Translations under genes and position numbers: made by a program | Notes under the pieces: generated by a model | What the model was told of the DNA's origin: nothing | Databases searched by the model: none | Seen by the model: only the letters and a program-made list of their open reading frames with translations | Source of the DNA: Tubiluchus corallicola | Lineage: Eukaryota > Priapulida > Priapulimorpha > Priapulimorphida > Tubiluchidae | Length of the DNA: 64,000 nucleotides | Assembly: GCA_030141605.1 (NCBI GenBank) | Contig: JAQGDQ010000185.1 | Coordinates: 229,001 to 293,000, forward strand | Direction: 5' to 3' | Shown here: piece by piece, positions 23,901 to 36,390 of the stretch | How the letters are laid out: every line of letters starts with the position of its first letter | Numbering within the stretch: the stretch's first letter is position 1

Positions 23901-26900
23901 TTATTGTAGCATGTATAATTATATGATTTCGCACAAAAGCTGTTGAACAGAATACATCCACATAATGAGCAAGTGATTACACTATTATTCCTGTGCAAGG
24001 CGAGACACGTTCGTTTTACAACAAAGCTTCACAAATTACGACGGTGCGCCATGAAAAGACAAGATTTCGCTCACCTTGTAACTTTTACTCGCAGTATTAG
24101 GGTCAGCCACAACAAGATCCTAACAGAGATATCCGCGACAATGTTTGACTGGCCAATAAATATCGAGGGCTTAGGCTAGACTTGACCCTATTGATAACAA
24201 AGGGTTAAAGGACACTTGCTGTGCTCTGGGTATGTTGAATATTGGTAACAGCTATAAAGTACGATGAGACCAACAGATGGGATTATCTGAGACAACGGAG
24301 CGAAAAACCCAAAGTTTTGGATCCCATAAGGCTCTCAAATAATTATTCCGAAAATTTTAATTTGCTCAAAAACTTAGTAAGGTCTCTTTTTCTTACAAAC
24401 TATAAAAGAATGGGCATGCAGGGTTCGAGCCAGCAATGACGTATCATCGCAGACGTAAGCTGTACGGTTTTTCATGTGACCTTGGTGTGCAATAAAGCGA
24501 CAAATTAAAAACCAACGAATCTGCTTAAAGTACCGAAATTAAGTAACAATTATAACAGTACGTATTCCAAGCAGTGTGTGAGAAACTCACTGGATTTAAA
24601 AATTATTACTACCTTTTATAAGCACAAAGCAATATAACTGTTCATGTATTTAATGTACTAAAGAAAACAGCTAAAGAAAAATCCGCACCCACTTATATTT
24701 ATAAATAAACTGTTAAGTGCATTGTACAACAATATTGTAAGTACTCGTCAATATTAGCCTTGCTAAGCAACAGGGATATAGCAGACTAGTGCTCTTAAAT
24801 ACCGGCAAAGATTATCTAGTTGTAGGTAATGTTTGTGCTAGTTAGTTATCCACCAACAGAAATTAGGACAAGAGCAAGAAAATTTAACACTGAAATTTTA
24901 AAAACAGGTCCCTCGAAGCAACGCAGCATCTGAATATAAGTCAACTAGTAACAGAGGAAATGTTTTGCGGAATGGCTAGATAATTAACACGAACGTTATC
25001 CGATTGATTGATAAGCTAATCGGAAAATTGCTTGAGCGAAAGTGGCTTAAACTTGGGCCCCATTTGGCCACCCGAAGACTTTCCACTACTAAGAAAACCT
25101 GGCTAATCAAGTACACGATAACTCATACAATAAAAGTCATGTGTAACAATGTTCAAGACAATCTGCTAATAGCGAAAGTATTCTATTGTGATTGTTGGAT
25201 ATATTTACATAAAATAACTGGGACAGCGAGCTTCACAAATGTTATAAAGGGCGTGTACAAAACCCAAAAATAAAGAAATTGCCGAAAACTTGGTAAACTG
25301 CGCGCGAATTTTCTACAATTTCTTTTCACAGTAAATCGTTAAGCATCTGAGCAAAAGAATGTATTCGTTTTTTTAATTAGGTTATTCATACATTTCACCA
25401 ACACGTGACGGAATTATAAACAATGAAATAAAGCTTACAGCACATTACAACAAACAAAATAGTTTTACAATATCCTGTCAACAATAGTTATACAAACAAC
25501 AATAAAATATCCGATGGAAAAAAGAATTTGACTGCAGCTATCATTCGTCATAACAACAACAGGTGACATAATTACGTAACATTGCACAGAGCCCTCAAAA
25601 GACAAAGCTTGTGAGAGAGACTCGTGACAAGGAAACAGAGATTACCTAACATAAACGAGACGAGGATGAACTTGCTGGTAACGCAGCGAAAAGAGAGAGA
25701 GAGAAGCGTGAAGCGAGAGATAATGATATGTGATACCATCCCTTTTACTAGATGAGGGGTCTCTCTGTATGGTTACGATCTTTTCTATTTACTATATTTT
25801 ACAGAAATAGTTTAAAGAAAATACAAACTGCGCGCATAAAATAGCCTAAAATTAATTAGTTAATTTTGCTACGTGGAACAGGCTATTAATAAATTCGTAG
25901 CGAAAAATGCTACGTGCCTCGTGATCATTGGTTATTTTAAACACTGTGGACATCATTAAGCATTGTTCACAATGGCTGGTAAAGCTTGGCGCACAAGTAA
26001 GCTTGCTACTGTTGCATGTCTTGAATTGACAAAGTCGGGCAAGAGAATTTCTTAACGATGTTAGGTAGACAGGTGACATAATTACTATTTTTGAAGTAGA
26101 ATTTCACACAATACTCTATCAAGCAGGCTGACAGTAATGTAACATTGCGTCTAGTTTCTCGGCAAACATAAACTTCGCAAACAATCACTAAGTGTTTTCT
26201 TCTCAAAAGTAATTCAGGTTGGATAAACACTGCGTGGACAAGTGCGCAACTTTGACGTTTCTCGTAAAGAGGTAAAGCAGGGTTACGAGTACTGAGGCTG
26301 CAGGTGTTTAATTGAAAGTTCAAGTTTTCAATAAAACATAATTTAATCTAACATAACAAAACATAAGTTTCTGAATAAATTTTAAATCTTATCTGACTGT
26401 AAGACATGGTTTAGTTTAGCTTAGACAGTTGTTGTCCTGCGTGAGCTGTTGTTCCGAATGCTGCTGAGTGTACTTTGGGAGCGGAGCGATAGACCAATAT
26501 ATTTGACGTCAATTTCAAACGAGACCTTTCTTTTTACTAAGATGGCAGATCTCTCTGCATTTATTCACAAACGCACAGAAAACCAACATACTTAACTATA
26601 AGTGGATAAAACTTCTTAGAAACTTTTTAAAGGAAAGGACAAGTCACTTAGCATATTTTTTGTAAAAACTCCCTTATACGTTTGAAAAAAATGACAGTGC
26701 GCTGCTTTTCTTCAGTCGACGAATTATATAATTGGTGGAAAAATGGCGTTCAAAATGAAAGCTTCCATGTATGAAATTGTTGCGACTTCAAAGTGATTTT
26801 ACTAATCACAAGAAGCCCTTATCACACTTTTATTCCTTGTGGAAGCTTCACTGACTTCGAGCTGTTTGAACGATTCGACCAAATAAACGCAAATCTAAAC

Positions 26901-27557
26901 TAAAATAAAAAAATCTAGAAACAATGGAGTAGGCTCGAATGTAATGTTTTTGTAGTTCATTAATATATTGCCATGACAATACGCCTACCATGTTTTATTA
27001 ATATCATAAGCCCAGAGGACACGACTATCCAAAATGCTGTACAAGAAATAAAGCAGAACGGTGTGAACTTCACTCTGCGTTTCCAGCCTGCGGACAGTTT
27101 TACCATCTTTCTACCTGCTAAATTTTTTCTCGCTGCAAAGATCAGTGACCTCAATATGCAGCTGTCCTTGCACCGCATGTCACAAGAAAGTGAAAGCAGC
27201 ATGTATGACTTTAAAACTTGTTCTGTTCTCTCTTACCTCCTATAGAATTATTATGAAGAATAAGTGCCAGGTAGTTTAATAAGCACTGTTCACACCTGTG
27301 TTTAGCGTGTATGAATTGCTGGTAGTGTATTCCGTGACTGTCGCCGCACGCCATCTTAACGAAATGCGGAATACGTCTTCTACCACATTATGTCCACATA
27401 AACAGTATGATTTGTAAAAAAACGAACAGGTGCGATTCATGCACAAAGTGTGAATAAGGCTTCCGGAATAGTCAATTCCGTAATGTACATTTGAACGATT
27501 GAATGGCTTTAGGAACAATTTTTAAACGATTAAACGGCAAGAGAAAAAAGAATAAGG

Positions 27558-27560
<3 letters not shown>

Positions 27561-27616
<56 letters not shown>
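27561..27616 (+). repeat. GA dinucleotide microsatellite
   Basis: About 56 bp of (GA)n ending in a short G run. The 71-codon Arg/Glu-alternating frame across it is a repeat artefact. Confidence 0.95.
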
Positions 27617-27623
<7 letters not shown>

Positions 27624-30600
27624 ATAGAGAATCAAATGCAGAAATTAGTAATAGTCCCTGTTATTACAACATATCAACGAGTCAAGGTACTTTGTTGTCA
27701 ATCTCTTGCATGAATTGATGACGGGCAATTTGCGATATACTAGCTAATTTTTGTGGACCTTGAATTACATGACCAGTCAAGCTAAAAAGCTAAAAAGCTA
27801 CTGCAACAATTTCGAAGTACATGTAGTTTGCTAATATTTAAATAAAGCATTTCGAAATAACTCAAGAATTATGAAATGGGTTACTAATCGCACTAGGAAT
27901 GTTATTTGAAAATTATCTCAAACGAAGCTAACTCCATTCTTAAGACGATTTATTTGGGATGTTGCAATACACAAATATTTAGACGTTCTGGACGGTTCAA
28001 TCTTCAGGCGTGAATCGCTACGAGATTGCGTGCGCTTATGTACATAGATAATGCGAAGACCAAAAAACGGGTATACTGCCAGCGCCTATAATGGAAAGTG
28101 GCACAGATATTAACAGCACAGGTAATAATGGCATGGTAATGACACAGGAAAAAAGGACACGGGATAAAAGGGCATAAACGAAAAAAATCTGATACGCTAA
28201 TGTTACTTTGGTACAAATAGTTTTAAAAACAGTTAACCCTAACCCCAACAATATCCCATATTTTATTACATGTGACATTTTTTCCTATTTTTCTGTTTGG
28301 GCCATTTTTCTGTGCCATTTTTACCACGTACAGACAACGAAAATTCTGAAGAAGCCAAATTATCGCCTGTCCAGTCTTCGTGTCACATGCCGGGCCTTCT
28401 GGAGTGCAAGTTCCACTGAGCCAAAATGCACGGAGCTTTTCGAACTTAGGAAACAATATCAACCATCTACCAAGTGAATAGTAACAACTGTAACGTATAC
28501 AGCCAATTACAGGAAACAAAAAGACATAATATTTTATGTGGTATTACACTTATATTTTGGAACAATGAGACTATATGTCAAATGGTTTTCTTTTACAAAA
28601 AATGTCCGCTAACGTTACGATTCCTTAACACCAGGTGCTTCCAATGCGCCCTCCTTTAAGCCCCTTAATGGCCGTCAGCTTCTCACTAAAACCTACTTGA
28701 GATTGGAACGGCAGCTGTAATTTGGAGAATGCGCTAATTAATAGCATGCGCATTCATTGTCTATGAAAACAAAATTGTTGATCTTACTGAATGTATCTAG
28801 CGCATTTCAGGTGCAACACCATGTTATTCTATCCTTGAGCCAGACATCTCAACCTGAATTCAAATATACACTGATATTTCAATTTAGTATTCTAACAATG
28901 GACTGCTTAGCAAACGTACGATATATTGAGACTAGATAAACATGTGGTCTAAACGACACTTGACCACTGTCCACTACACCATACCGATACTAAGTTTGTC
29001 AGGCCCTGTTTTCTTTTCAACTAGTTGTTGCTGTTTTACAACCTATTTTACACTCAGATATGGTTTACTGAAATTCCTTCTGAGAACCACAGAGAAGATG
29101 TTAAATATTGTTGCTCCTTTTTCAACTTCTAAAAACAACACTTACAATTAATTCTATCACATACTCCCTTGACCTAAGAAGGCGTATTATTCTAGGCAGT
29201 GTAAAGATTTTTGTATACATGTATTAAATGGAGTTTGATTTGTTAATGACTTTGAATTGAACCACAATAAGCCACCCCCCTTACAAGTAGAAGGAATATC
29301 TAAATATGCAAATGTTTATTATTACTATTACTATTACTATCAATAAAGAGTTATAACAAAAATAATAAAAATAAGACAGACTGAAAAGAGTTTTTACAGT
29401 AGAGAACCACCTGAGAAGTAGTTTTGTTAAAAATGCATTTTTTTCTGTCCACAATTTTAAACTGATAAATACATAAAGTATAAATAAAAAATAAAAGGGG
29501 AAACAAGAATGCGATACTCAACATACCAATAGTATATATCTACTCTGTTCTAGTTTAAGAGCGCCCTGATTTAGGGGGTTTTAAAGTCAGCAAGTAGAGT
29601 GGATTGAGGCTTCAGCGAGTTAATTTTACCTGCATCCCAAGTGATGGGACGCGCAATTAGTATGCCAGCCTGCCAGGCTGTGTGGCAACGAACATGACGC
29701 GTGCGTAAACACGGTGTCCTGTCCAAAGTGTTCTTGTCGAAGAGGAAGCAGCCCCACCTAATGCGTTTATTCTGTTAGAAAAGCATAAAAGATGTCCAAT
29801 GCCCAGACCTTTCACCTGATCAACATAAAGGGTCCCAAGAGACACTCAGAACAATGCACTCGCAGTATGGTATGTCCGTGTTTCTGTTGCCACAACCTTC
29901 AGAAAAGGATACCCAAATTTGCTCCAATTGTCACAGTATTTTCTTAAAAACCACAGAAAGAATGAGAAAAGAGTACGCTAGTACTAACCACGTGGACTAG
30001 TGCATGAAGTATGCTTACAAACAAGAAAAAAACCCTGAAATAAAGTAGGCTAAGAGCTGTGCAGTCTATTGTCCGTGTTTAGTTTTCTGCAAAACCTAAT
30101 CAGTTTTCAGTAGCGATGGCTCGGCTAATAAGGCTTTCGACACGAATTCTTCTCTCTCGTAACAAAGGAGGCAAATTTAGATATTCTTGAAAGAGGTGAA
30201 ACAACATTTATGAAGAATTTGGTTGTCTATCAAACTCAGCCTTGACTTTGCTTCAAGTTGTAACCATGAGCTCATTGGAACTAAGCACATCTTCAATATT
30301 TTAAGGTTAGATCTGATAGATACACAATAGGCTCCAAAATCTGATTTTTTCGAGTCCATTCACAGCAAGTTTTGAAGTTTATCAAAGGTCAAACATATGG
30401 TAAAGGAATTAAGTAACACCTGACATCGAAAAGAGATTAATGAAATAGTAAACGACCTACCAAAAAGAAAAACAAGCAATTAAAAAGGCTGATGGTCAAG
30501 CCACATTATAAAATTCTCCCCGTGTGTTTTAACTTGTATGCATGGTATCCCACAAGTATAAGTCCCTGTAATAAAATAGGATCAAAATAAAGTAACCTAG

Positions 30601-30732
30601 ATCCAACAGACTGGTTCCCTGAATCCCTATCCCTAAATAGTAAACATGAAGCAAATTTTGTGTCCTATTTCCTACAATAAAGGGTCGTTAGGATGACACA
30701 TGTTAATATCAGGCGGCATTTCTTGGACTTAC

Positions 30733-30792
30733 GCAAGGCCATCTGTACTCACAGTAGGGACGAACATTAACACCAGCCCAGAGAGGATTTTG
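30733..30792 (-). CDS. Candidate 60-nt cassette exon
   Basis: The minus-strand acceptor is strong (atttcaccatctttcccag) and the donor TTGC|GTAAGTCC is good. The exon is 60 nt, so inclusion keeps frame. In phase 2, the phase of this intron, it reads KILSGLVLMF and ends VSTDGL plus Ala, which would insert 20 mostly hydrophobic residues before SGSRRS. In phase 0 it is also open and reads QNPLWAGVNVRPYCEYRWPC, which looks more like a folded protein but does not suit the phase of the neighbouring exons. It lies 1.7 kb downstream of alternative exon 1b. It may be a cassette exon of this gene, part of something else, or chance. Confidence 0.35.
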
Positions 30793-32510
30793 CTGGGAAA
30801 GATGGTGAAATAATCCTCAAACTTGTACTGGTGTTGTGTGTGTACGTAACACATGTAAGCAAGTCTTTTGTAATTGAGCACCTTGAAGGTTGAACAACCC
30901 TGGTAAGAAAGAGGAGGGGAGGGAACCACTGTAACGCGTGTGACACATTCCTAAGATTGGTAACATGGTGTAGTGAAAACAATAGTCTGATTCATAACTA
31001 AAGGATGTGTCAGACGCTTGCAGAACAGCTGAAAAGTAATACATGTAGTACTACTATATGTTGGTACTTTCTACTTTTAAGTATAGAATTTTGACCATAT
31101 ATCTTACTTTTAGACGCCTATTTCCACACTGCTACATATCATACTGTAAACAACATTTTAAAACTAGTCAGTCAACCAAATATTTATACATATGCATTAG
31201 ACGATTCGACCACACTACTTGCAAAAAATGTCCTATTTACCAATTTACAGATAACGCGACATCGTCATATACGTATGAAAAACAAAAAATCACATACATA
31301 CAAGTAGGATAGGAATAATAGAGTACACTATTGTACGTGAGTATATATAATTTCAGTGAAATTCAATGTATAAATGCAAATTTATAAACACAATTGAACA
31401 AAATGAACAATGAATTTATTAACAAAACAGCCGAATTTAATCCGCAAAGTGAAGAGATTAGACAGGAACCACAGCACCTGTTGGATCTAAACCACTTGAA
31501 AAAAGAAAATTAAGAATTAAATTTTCTTAGAAAGAAAGTTTATAGTGGCAAAAAAAATCATTAACACATCGCGGCAATTTCTAATAAGAAAATCAAGATG
31601 TTTTACAGATTGTTGGAAAAAAACATACGGCAAGGTCTTATTACTAATGTCAACAGCACCAACAAGCGTTTCTATTGTCATAAGTTAGAATGAAAATTAC
31701 AGTACTAGCTGTCGTCAATGTGCATTACCTTTACTTCCTAACATTGCTGACAGTTAGTAAAATTCTCACACATACATCACACAAGTATGCAGAAGAGCCC
31801 ACAACGTCTCATTAAAAGTAAAATAAGGCTCGTTTCATTGCCATACCGCTACTGCCGGCGGCACTCGCTGAGTACAGTCAGACTGAGTCAGTCTACATAC
31901 CTTTACGACTCTGCGAATTAGATATATCACAAATAAGAATTGCTTTAGTTTGATCAGACAGCACTCAAAAAGGTTATTAGTACAACGGCGGACCGAAAGA
32001 TTCTAGAAAAAGATCTCGCGAATAAGCAACCCATCTAGTTTTCTCATATGAGAATAATTTCATTCATCGCTGAATAAAACTGAACAATGTTTAGAAGCTG
32101 TAAATGCAATTACCAAAACCTATAAAACATAAGCGGGCAAAAGACTGAATCAGTCGTTATCTTTGCAATGCAATGAAGACCTAACATGACCATAGATGAG
32201 AAACTGAGCTAACCTGATAAACCTGAAGCAATTTCCCATTTCCAAACTACATAAGCTTACATGCATTACTTTCTCTGCACTTTGGCCTCGAGTTTTTAAG
32301 AGAAATTACAGCGTCTTCTGAAAGACTGGACTCGCTGTTTTACCAGTGTAATTTGTCACTCAGTAATACTGACTGTTGTGTTTTCCAATCATTACAACTA
32401 GGAACAAATCCAGGTATCATAAATCATAAATGATGACCACCGTTATTCATACTTTGTTTACTAATCACTCGCAAATTCAGACAAAGCAATAAACTAGTAA
32501 ATTGACTCAC

Positions 32511-32572
32511 CCAGGAAAATCCGTAGACATCAAGTAAGAAACGATTTCAGTTTCAAAGTACCCTTTAACCAT
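32511..32572 (-). CDS. Alternative first coding exon (1b) of the main gene
   Basis: On the minus strand an ATG at 32572 has a strong context (A at -3, G at +4: gagaATGG) and an in-frame upstream TGA 45 nt before it. Twenty codons (starts MVKGYFETEIVSY, ends MSTDFP) plus two bases lead to donor CCTGG|GTGAGT at 32510. The donor is phase 2, exactly what exon 2 needs, and the joined residue would be Gly: ...DFPG then SGSRRSSSS. A TATA-like box lies 55 nt upstream. The peptide differs completely from exon 1a, so the gene would have two promoters and two N-termini. Support is splice-site quality, phase, start context and promoter element together; there is no transcript proof. Confidence 0.6.
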
Positions 32573-32620
32573 TCTCAGCTGATTTTCTCTACCTCTCTGT
32601 GACGCGACTTTAAATCAGTG

Positions 32621-32627
32621 CTATATA
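32621..32627 (-). promoter_or_regulatory. TATA-like box for first exon 1b
   Basis: TATATAG on the minus strand, 55 nt upstream of the exon 1b start codon. Transcription would start about 30 nt downstream of it, giving a 5' UTR of only about 20-25 nt. Such motifs are common in AT-rich DNA, so the support is its position. Confidence 0.35.
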
Positions 32628-35600
32628 AACAACTCTGTTTTCATCAGTACTTTTTGTACCCGTATTTAAATAAGTATATAAATGTCAAAAGATCATATCC
32701 ATCTTATTACTCTGGGCACGCCCAACTAAGGTCACGCGATATTATTTCACCAAACTAAACAATCGTTCATAAAAGATATCCATTCAGTCACATTATACTT
32801 AAGACAACAGGTCTTGCGGTCTCTCCCACACGTTTACACTGCACAATAGCAATAATAAAGCGGCCATACACATTTTTAGAATTATGGAACCGTAACGCAC
32901 GCTGTCCGCCACAACGTGCTTTGCTATTGGAAGCGTGGTTTGCAACAAGTGCTGTTATTGGACAGTGGACAGTAGAGCAATGCTTCCTGCACCTTAGCTT
33001 GGTACGTACAGGACCAAAATGGAATTCATTGAGGGGTAATTGGGGTAACAATAGGTAACGTATGCTTAAGACAAAGCATAATGGTAGCAAATACTGCCGC
33101 TCATTTACATTAGAAAAAGGCCGCCAGTTCTCTCTGCAATTCTATTACCGCCCAACAAGTGTCGCATTAATGCGTGAAATTTTACCACCCAAACAGCGAT
33201 GAAAAAAATCAGGAATGCGGCTGCAAATTTTCCACAATTCACTAACTTGACGTCCCGTGGCATATAATCATATTATTAAGCTAAATGTGGTATCATTAAG
33301 GACAATTTGCATTTACAAAGGTTACGGGCCTCTCTTTCTGTGTCACTAACAAACGGGTTTTTCTGTCTTTCCAACGGGTAAAATTTAATTACTTCACGAA
33401 TCTCGATCGTAAATTATTGCTGGGAGAGATAAGACGGACAGATTAAACAATCACAACAGCAGTAAAATTTACTAAATTGGCAAGCAATATCGGGAGGCGC
33501 AGAAAAAATTTACCGAAGCTTAAGAAAGGCTTAATAACATTAGAAAGTAGTACACTGCAAAGCACCATGCTACAATGCATTAGCGTTTGGCTCTGAAAGC
33601 TATACGTTTATAGTTTTAGTGATTTCCAAATTACGGCAGGAAAAAACTTTTGTTTAAAATTTAAATGCCGGAGCAGTGTCAGACACTCATTAACTGAAAG
33701 ACAGCCACCTTGACGTACAAAGCACTTAATACAAGGGATAGTAAAACAACGAAGAAATCAACCCGTTTACATCTTCCCGTCTTACCCATAGAAAATAAAG
33801 CACTGATAAAGATAAGTTATCAAGAAAATGTGATTACGATATCCTTAAAAAGAAAGTGGACGACGGCCGAGCCGTACAAACTGTTGACTGTTGGGATCAA
33901 ATAACCCCTGTGAGAAGCTGTGTCAATGGAAGAAATGCCTTCGTCTAGTTTGCCCTGAAAATGGCACATAAAACACAAACTGTGAATTTGAACAATAATG
34001 GCATACAAAAATTTTTCCGGCGTTTCTTTTTTGATTTGTTAATTTAAAACTTTAATATCTTGGGGAAAAAACAAAGGCAGTGACTTGAATTTTTGGTGTT
34101 TATACATAACTGTCTGTAACATCAGTGTTGCAATTTTCAACCGGTTCCGTTATGTTCTCTGTAATATCACAACCAAAACTTCGGCACATTTTTTGTGCCA
34201 CCTAAACCAACTTGAAGCTACCCGTTTTGTTTCTATTAGGGACTAACAACGGCAGTTTTTTTCGTACAGTCAAATAAGGTAATGATTTTGGAGAAATTTC
34301 AGCCTGAGAAAGACATGGGAAGGTTGATTTCACACAGAAAACATTTAGAAACTTCAGGAAACTAACTATCCTGTTTTAGCTTCCTGCTTTCAACCACTAC
34401 TCTCTTAATTCATGCCTGAAAACTTGCAAAAATAAAATTTCAGCAGAAACAACCAACCTGTGTGTTCCTGACAAACTTTCGCAGTCTTTTCCTATGCAGC
34501 TACCGAAAAAATGCGTTACTCGTGCCTTCATATTAATATTCCAATTAAAAATTAATTGAAATATATACAGCGAATATATATTGCAAGTGTTGTTAACAAA
34601 ACTTGTTATAAATTTAAAACAGATGTTCACAGTTCAGATGTTTCTTCACAAACTAACTTGCCGCAGCATTAAGATGTCATCAAAATCATTTTCCCCGAAA
34701 TTTCCTGTATGACGCAAGTAAGTAGGCACTTGAACTACTGCACAAAATTCCTGTAAATTTCCTGTTTATTGTAGACATAGCACAATATTACACAATCTAC
34801 AGACGGCTGCAAAAGATCGCAAGTGTTGGATAAGCTAAAAAGAGTTAAGCACAGACTTGCTTATTTTTACTTGGTTCGATCACTGTTTTACCTAATTGTT
34901 GCAGTCGCTTCACTGAAGTGTACGGGTACTACAGGTAGAGAAAAATAAACTTTTGAAGATAATTGAAATTTGTTGCACACCCAAGTAATTAAAGGTCATC
35001 AGTCCTTCGTGTCCGTTTTATGATCTTTTATCTCATTACTACTGGATCTTCTCTCCTGCCAGTTTTTATTATTCAAAAATATTTACTATCCATTTAAAGC
35101 ACAATGTTCACACAATTAGCAGGTGGAACAATCTTCACAAACAATGACAAATGTCAATGCCTGTTAATGAAAACAAGCAATTTAAAGCCTGTGTTCTGAC
35201 AGTAATAATAATTGTTCGGTAAACTCATTGGGCATGGGCGCAAATACGTTGAGTCATAAGGTCGTAAAAGTATTCTCTTTTTCTGGGGCACAAGGGCAAA
35301 CAATTGAAACAGGAAAACAACTATATTGACACTCAAAGTGTCTATACAGCTGTGCGTGGTTCACTATAAAATTGTGACCAAACATTATTAATGCAAACAA
35401 GTTTATACATGCAGGATATCAACCTGTATTGAGAGACGTAAATAATAATACACTGAGAATAATAAATAAACCAGCAACTAGGTGAATAATTGAAGAAGTG
35501 GGGCAACATGATGTTTGAATGATACGAAAATTAGATACACACACACAAATATACCGGTAATCTCAAAATGACAGTTGAATTCTTGTTAGTATTTAAAATT

Positions 35601-36133
35601 GTTGCAAACTACATTCACGATTAATCCAAAGGTTGAGGTTAAGGTAAAGAACTAACTCGCGATGCTGTTTTTCAAAAAAAAACAAAGAATCAACTTGGTA
35701 TAATAATGCCTAAATAATTAAATGTTATGAAATGTATCTTTAATACAAATACAAATTTAATACAAATCTAATGTACATTACTAATAAAATATGCAATTAC
35801 CAGAGGCTGAACTACAAAGGCTTAGTAAGTTAGTACAAAATTCATTTCCGCTTTCCATAGTCAAGTTATGTGGTTTTCCGTAGTGCATGACATCTTGATA
35901 TCATGACTCATTTTGATATCACTAGAATCAGAAATATGCATGTCAAAGCTTTCCTGGAGCAATGCAGCTAGTCGATCCGCTTTTAGCTAGCTGGAGAAAA
36001 AAAGCAGTTTTATCTAGTTGCTTTTTGGAAACAACCGAGTCTTGTTGGGAATTGGAAAGCAAATTTCGTTGCCATTCTTAAGTGCGTGTACGTACAACAA
36101 GAGCCAGAGAACTTGTCACATAGGCTTTTTTTT

Positions 36134-36390
36134 AGTTTTTCCTTTTACCGAAATGCAAAAGAGAACTAGAATTACATATTTAAGAGTAGAAATTTATAAT
36201 TTAACGATATCTACAGAAGTTTTTGCTTTCACCGAATCGCAAAAGAAAACTAGAATCACATATTTAAGAGTAGAAATTTATAATTTAACGTTATCTACAA
36301 AAGTTTTTCCCTTTACCGAATCGCAAAAGAGAACTAGAATCACATATTTAAGAGTAGAAATTTATAATTTAACGATATCTACAAATTTTT
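36134..36390 (+). repeat. 84-bp tandem repeat, three copies
   Basis: Three nearly identical units with period 84 bp (the accg landmark recurs at 36147, 36231 and 36315). Each has caaaagagaactagaat-like and taagagtagaaatttataat segments. Because 84 is a multiple of three, one plus-strand frame stays open across all copies and encodes a 28-residue repeat containing TRITYLRVEIYNLT. The frame has no splice signals or known domain, so it is probably a minisatellite. Confidence 0.9.

Larger units (their letters stand above)
20952..32510 (-). other. Intron between first exon 1b and exon 2
   Basis: About 11.6 kb, mostly stop-dense AT-rich sequence. It contains the 60-nt cassette candidate at 30733-30792, a GA microsatellite, and exon-like islands at 24075-24119 (45 nt) and 29630-29771 (142 nt), discussed as findings. 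A plus-strand open frame at 26973-27245 (90 codons, GC-richer) has no clear splice support upstream. Confidence 0.6.

Noticed and set aside
27503-27718. Arg-Glu repeat frame
   Set aside because: Translation of a GA microsatellite.
28234-28250. Telomere-like ccctaacccc motif
   Set aside because: One short occurrence only, no array.
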